Assembly: GCA_964649745.1 (NCBI GenBank)
Contig: CAZYQI010000023.1
Coordinates: forward strand, 1-54,498
Source of the DNA: CAZEHS01 sp964649745
GTDB taxonomy: Bacteria > Bacillota > Clostridia > Peptostreptococcales > Acidaminobacteraceae
Direction: 5' to 3'
DNA length: 54,498 nt
Notes under the pieces: model-generated
Databases searched by the model: none
Told to the model about the DNA's origin: nothing
The model's input: only the letters and a program-made list of their open reading frames with translations
Shown here: in pieces, positions 50,391 through 54,498 of the stretch
Numbering within the stretch: position 1 is the first letter of the stretch
Layout: every line of letters starts with the position of its first letter
Position numbers and translations under genes: made by a program

Positions 50391-51068
50391 ATGGCTACAT
50401 TCATGGAAGACGACGGCTACCTCCTCCTCTCCGGCATCCAGCACATGGCCTTTTGCCAACGACAGTGGGCGCTGATTCATATTGAACAGCAGTGGGCTGA
50501 AAACGTGCGAACGGTAGAGGGAAAGCATCTGCACGAACGGGTGGACGACCCGTTTGAAAGCGAATCACGGGGCGATCTGTACATCTCCAGGTCTATGCCG
50601 CTGATCAGCCACACACTGAAACTTCAGGGTGTGGCTGATGTGGTGGAATACTGGCGTGTTGAAAGTGGTGGCATTACCTTACCTGGTAAATCCGGCCAGT
50701 GGCTTCCTCACCCGGTAGAGTACAAGAGAGGGAAGCCCAAGCCCGATGACCGGGATCAGGTTCAGCTCTGTGCTCAGGCAATCTGCCTTGAGGAAATGTT
50801 GGGTGTCGCCATCGAAGAAGGGGATCTGTTTTATGGCGAAACCCGTAGACGACAGCGTGTAAAGTTGGATACGGAGCTCCGGCAGCGGACGCTATACCTG
50901 GCCCAGCGTATGAACAGCCTATTCGAAGCAGGCGTTACTCCTCCAGCAGTTCAGGGAATCCATTGTCAGCTGTGTTCATTGATTGATTTGTGCATGCCCA
51001 GGCTCACCATGAAAAAGCGGTCTGTGGAAGATTACCTGAAAGCCAGCCTGAAGGAGATTGAGCCATGA
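50391..51068 (+). CDS. cas4: Cas4 adaptation nuclease
   Basis: This 225-residue RecB-like nuclease trims prespacers and selects the PAM end. Iron-sulfur ligands are visible: MAFCQRQWALI near residue 18 and the C-terminal IHCQLCSLIDLCMPR near 190. The catalytic RecB core is in HPVEYKRGKPKPDDRDQVQLCAQA near 106 (in part). It lies between cas7 and cas1, the usual I-C order, and overlaps cas1 by ATGA. Confidence 0.95.
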   Translation: MATFMEDDGYLLLSGIQHMAFCQRQWALIHIEQQWAENVRTVEGKHLHERVDDPFESESRGDLYISRSMPLISHTLKLQGVADVVEYWRVESGGITLPGKSGQWLPHPVEYKRGKPKPDDRDQVQLCAQAICLEEMLGVAIEEGDLFYGETRRRQRVKLDTELRQRTLYLAQRMNSLFEAGVTPPAVQGIHCQLCSLIDLCMPRLTMKKRSVEDYLKASLKEIEP

Positions 51069-52096
51069 GAAAACTGCTCAATACGCTGTACGTTACAACT
51101 CCGGAATCCTATTTGGCACGGGATGGAGAGAACGTTGTTATCCGACAGAATGAAGAAACCAAGTTTCGCATTCCCATTCACAATCTGGAGGGCATTGTAA
51201 GCTTCGGTTACTGTGGCGCAAGCCCTTCGCTGATGGGATTTTGCGCGGAGCGGGGTGTGAGTCTCACGTTTCTTACAGAGCATGGCAAGTTTCTGGCAAC
51301 GGTACAAGGGCCGGTTAAAGGGAACATCCTGCTTCGCCGCACGCAGTACCGGGTTGCGGATAGCCTTGAGGAAAGTCTTGCGGTAAGCCGAAATTTCATC
51401 CTCGGAAAGGTCGCAAATTCACGAACGGTTCTTCAACGCGCCTCCAGGGATCATGAGGTGGTCTTTGATGAACCCGTTGTTGCAGAAAGCATTGACTACC
51501 TATGTAATCAGATAGAGCGCATCCGTAGATGCAGTGATATTGACAAGCTTCGTGGAATTGAGGGTGATTCCGCCCGGTATTATTTCAGAGCCTTCGACAA
51601 CTTGATTCTTCATCAGAAGGATACATTTTTCTTCAATGAGCGTAGCCGTAGACCGCCCCTGGACAATATGAATGCGCTGCTGTCCTTTCTATACACCCTT
51701 CTAGCCCATGAAGTTCGGTCGGCGCTTGAAAGTGTAGGACTTGACCCCGCTGCAGGTTTTTTGCACCGCGATCGTCCAGGCAGGCCAAGTCTGGCCTTGG
51801 ATCTCATGGAGGAGCTACGACCTTATTTGGCAGACCGTATGGCACTTTCATTGGTGAATCGCAAGCAGATTAACGGATTAGGATTTAAACAAAAGGAATC
51901 CGGCGGCGTCATCATGGAAGACGACACGCGAAAAGAAGTTATTACCGTATGGCAAAAGAGAAAGCAAGAGGAAATTACACACCCGTATCTCAACGAAAAA
52001 ATTCCGGTAGGGCTTATTCCATACGTACAGGCGCTTTTATTAGCACGGTATCTTCGTGGGGATATTGACGGCTACCCACCGTTTATCTGGAGGTGA
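51065..52096 (+). CDS. cas1: Cas1 spacer integrase
   Basis: This 343-residue integrase inserts new spacers with Cas2. The three metal-binding residues are in IEGDSARYYFRAF near residue 161 (Glu), GFLHRDRPGRPSLALDLMEE near 230-250 (His and Asp). The length is typical of Cas1c. It overlaps cas4 at its start. Confidence 0.96.
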   Translation: MRKLLNTLYVTTPESYLARDGENVVIRQNEETKFRIPIHNLEGIVSFGYCGASPSLMGFCAERGVSLTFLTEHGKFLATVQGPVKGNILLRRTQYRVADSLEESLAVSRNFILGKVANSRTVLQRASRDHEVVFDEPVVAESIDYLCNQIERIRRCSDIDKLRGIEGDSARYYFRAFDNLILHQKDTFFFNERSRRPPLDNMNALLSFLYTLLAHEVRSALESVGLDPAAGFLHRDRPGRPSLALDLMEELRPYLADRMALSLVNRKQINGLGFKQKESGGVIMEDDTRKEVITVWQKRKQEEITHPYLNEKIPVGLIPYVQALLLARYLRGDIDGYPPFIWR

Positions 52097-52101
52097 TTGT
52101 C

Positions 52102-52392
52102 TTGCTGGTGCTGATAACCTATGATGTAAGTACAACCACCGATGGAGGTAAGAAAAGGCTCCGTCAGGTAGCAAAACAGTGTGTCAATTTTGGACAACGC
52201 GTGCAGAATTCCGTTTTCGAATGCAATGTGGATCCCGGTCAGTTTGCAGAGCTTAAGCATCGTTTAGAGTCCATTATCGATGAAAATCAAGACAGCTTAC
52301 GGTATTATTCCTTGGGTTCAAACTGGAAGCGAAAGGTTGAACATGTAGGTGCAAAACCGGGTTATGATTCCGAGGGGATTCTGATGGTGTAG
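52102..52392 (+). CDS. cas2: Cas2 spacer-integration subunit
   Basis: This 96-residue protein is the dimeric core of the Cas1-Cas2 integrase. The ferredoxin-like fold is evident from MLVLITYDVSTTTDGGKKRL at the start and QNSVFECNVD near residue 38. The likely start is a TTG at 52102, preceded by TGGAGG; this gives the standard MLVLITYDV start of type I-C Cas2. A GTG at 52093 in the same frame would add three residues. It is the last cas gene; the leader and the array follow. Confidence 0.93.
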   Translation: MLVLITYDVSTTTDGGKKRLRQVAKQCVNFGQRVQNSVFECNVDPGQFAELKHRLESIIDENQDSLRYYSLGSNWKRKVEHVGAKPGYDSEGILMV

Positions 52393-52559
52393 CGCGAACC
52401 ATAAGCGACCATGATTTCTTAAGTACCTTCGCGGATAAGGAATTAGAACGTTGGGAGAGAGAATCGGCGTGAGTGAAAGCCCGAAATTCTACAATTCAAA
52501 GCAGCTTCGCGCAAAACAGACGTGGAATGAACTAATTGCAATGAATGCATAGATTTACT
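52393..52559 (+). promoter_or_regulatory. CRISPR leader
   Basis: These 167 bases between cas2 and the first repeat contain no ORF. Their place on the cas side, with repeats ending in ATTGAAAC in the direction away from cas, fits the leader that carries the array promoter and the integration signal. I do not see an unambiguous promoter. Confidence 0.7.
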
Positions 52560-54498
52560 GTCGCACCCCGTGCGGGTGCGTGGATTGAAACAGCTGCGGC
52601 GTGATCCTGCGCGCAGCAGCTGAAGTCGCACCCCGTGCGGGTGCGTGGATTGAAACACGTTTTGCCTGGAGATTGCCGGCCGCAAAAACGTGTCGCACCC
52701 CGTGCGGGTGCGTGGATTGAAACTGAATCGGTCAGTAATTATCAATCTACTACACAAAGTCGCACCCCGTGCGGGTGCGTGGATTGAAACTTACGCTCCT
52801 GCTCTCGCTTGTACTCTGAAAGCGTCGCACCCCGTGCGGGTGCGTGGATTGAAACTGGGAAGTCCATGTAAAACTTGCCTGAATGCTCATGTCGCACCCC
52901 GTGCGGGTGCGTGGATTGAAACCATTACACAAATTCGTGCAGATAGGAGATGCTTCACGTCGCACCCCGTGCGGGTGCGTGGATTGAAACTTTGGCTGGG
53001 CTTGCTTAAGCCCGAATTTGAAGTCGCACCCCGTGCGGGTGCGTGGATTGAAACTTCAGGGAGCGGGAAATGCAGTTTCTTATCCTGTCGCACCCCGTGC
53101 GGGTGCGTGGATTGAAACACGGTGCAGGCTCCGGTATTGTAGCCGATCCCAGACGTCGCACCCCGTGCGGGTGCGTGGATTGAAACCCATAACCTTTGCG
53201 CATTGATTGTAATTCGAATTGTCGCACCCCGTGCGGGTGCGTGGATTGAAACATGTTTTAATTTCTCCATTGCATCACGATGAATTTGTCGCACCCCGTG
53301 CGGGTGCGTGGATTGAAACTGTGGTGCCGGTGCCCCAAATATCACCTGTTGAGTCGCACCCCGTGCGGGTGCGTGGATTGAAACAGGGCAAGGAAGCGCT
53401 GCGGATGAAGAATGATTATGTCGCACCCCGTGCGGGTGCGTGGATTGAAACGTTCCATAGCAGCGCCCCCAATCAAGCCAATAAAGTCGCACCCCGTGCG
53501 GGTGCGTGGATTGAAACTCATGCCCTATATCCTTCACACTACTTAAGCTCAGTCGCACCCCGTGCGGGTGCGTGGATTGAAACCTCCACCAATTCCGGAT
53601 TATTGCCGTCGTTGGACGTCGCACCCCGTGCGGGTGCGTGGATTGAAACACAACATCAAGGAGATGTGGTCAACACCCAGAGCGTCGCACCCCGTGCGGG
53701 TGCGTGGATTGAAACGTTACCCGGGAAAGGGTGATCACATGATGACCAAGGTCGCACCCCGTGCGGGTGCGTGGATTGAAACCATCGGATTCGGCGAAAA
53801 GTTAGGGATCCCATAGTCGCACCCCGTGCGGGTGCGTGGATTGAAACATGCCGTGCCTCCCATCAAGAGCTCATCTATGGTCGCACCCCGTGCGGGTGCG
53901 TGGATTGAAACTTTTGATCCAGGATCCAGTGTAAGCAGCTCATCTTGTCGCACCCCGTGCGGGTGCGTGGATTGAAACCTAGATGCTTACGATCGCCACC
54001 ATAAGATCTGCCAGTCGCACCCCGTGCGGGTGCGTGGATTGAAACACATTCCCTCAATCTGGTTGCAGCCAGAGAAAGGGTCGCACCCCGTGCGGGTGCG
54101 TGGATTGAAACAAGAAAAGAGCGCGGTTTCGGGAATAAAATTATTGTCGCACCCCGTGCGGGTGCGTGGATTGAAACGTTTTCAAACCTCTGGCAAGTGA
54201 TTCGGATACTCTGGACGTCGCACCCCGTGCGGGTGCGTGGATTGAAACATGCCTTTGCGCACCTCTCGGGCAAGGTTTTTGGGTCGCACCCCGTGCGGGT
54301 GCGTGGATTGAAACACCAGAGCGGCCCATTACAAAACTTTCACCACTGTCGCACCCCGTGCGGGTGCGTGGATTGAAACGGATCCACGGCTATCAGAGCG
54401 AGACAAAAGATATGTCGCACCCCGTGCGGGTGCGTGGATTGAAACATCACAATTGCGTTCTTTTAAAACGAAACACTCAGTCGCACCCCGTTCGGGTG
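52560..54498 (+). CRISPR. type I-C CRISPR array, 29 full repeats plus one partial
   Basis: A 32-base repeat starts GTCGCACCCCGTGCGGGTGC and ends GTGGATTGAAAC. Its first part folds as CGCACCC/GGGTGCG. I counted 29 complete, apparently identical copies, starting at 52560, 52625, 52692 and so on to 54414, with 29 spacers, mostly 32-36 bases. One spacer (54178-54216) is 39 bases. A thirtieth repeat begins at 54480 and is cut off by the window; it has GTTCGGG for GTGCGGG. The array may continue. Spacers differ from one another, which shows past acquisition. Confidence 0.98.

Noticed and set aside
52690..53734. Long open frames across the CRISPR array, both strands, with repeated peptide APRAGAWIE or STHPHGVR
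   Set aside because: These peptides are translations of the repeat itself. The array explains them completely.
52592..54479. Self-targeting by array spacers within this window
   Set aside because: By eye I found no spacer that clearly matches another part of the window. A full search of the genome would be needed to exclude it.
1..54498. tRNA, rRNA, insertion sequence or prophage genes
   Set aside because: I saw no cloverleaf, rRNA segment, transposase, integrase or phage structural gene in any frame.

Overview
The window reads as a chromosomal segment of an anaerobic, amino-acid-fermenting Bacillota, probably class Clostridia. Evidence: two selenocysteine (in-frame UGA) reductase genes of the glycine/sarcosine/betaine reductase family, an anaerobic sulfite reductase operon, an agr-type peptide quorum-sensing locus, a glycine riboswitch, Gram-positive ribosome binding sites and no outer-membrane genes. 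I cannot name the species. No rRNA or tRNA gene was seen.

Layout. 1-2.7 kb: two small hypothetical genes separated by a large imperfect palindrome, then an EamA permease. 2.9-7.0 kb: asrABC sulfite reductase, a ferritin-like protein and an FNT channel that probably exports hydrosulfide. 7.2-14 kb: an HD-GYP protein, a PucR regulator with an ornithine cyclodeaminase-like protein and an aminotransferase, a YbaK-type deacylase and a DODA-type dioxygenase. 14.1-20.6 kb: a four-gene ABC transporter whose two permeases are each fused to an M28-peptidase-like domain, one with metal ligands intact and one without, and no binding protein. 20.6-24.4 kb: a foldback element, an MFS transporter, a NifX-like protein, and an APC permease behind a tandem glycine riboswitch. 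24.9-27.6 kb: a complete agr locus (LytTR regulator and GHKL kinase convergent with agrBD; agrD is 45 codons). 27.7-31.0 kb: a MacA/MacB-like ABC efflux operon with two tiny upstream ORFs. 31.2-36.5 kb: SstT, an MFS transporter, a CBS-domain pyrophosphatase and a cyclase-family hydrolase. 36.6-43.6 kb: a TetR regulator divergent from a probable betaine reductase cluster (grdI, selenoprotein grdH, BCCT transporter, selenoprotein grdA), then a response regulator. 43.7-44.3 kb: a heptad-repeat protein. 44.4-54.5 kb: a complete type I-C CRISPR-Cas system (cas3-cas5c-cas8c-cas7-cas4-cas1-cas2) and an array of 29 full repeats plus one partial repeat running off the window.

The most striking observation lies just upstream of cas3. 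A 28-nt degenerate CRISPR repeat sits on the opposite strand (44654-44681) directly behind an extended -10 promoter. It keeps the processing hairpin and the 3' handle of the array repeat. The sequence following it matches the cas3 5' leader over 14 positions, next to a TTC PAM, with the only mismatch at position 6, which type I effectors do not read. This is the signature expected of a crRNA-like guide by which the I-C effector represses its own cas operon.

The metabolic genes fit together. Extracellular peptide cleavage and uptake, glycine-sensing amino acid transport, serine/threonine uptake, betaine import and betaine reduction are all parts of a Stickland-type lifestyle. Sulfite reduction adds an electron sink.
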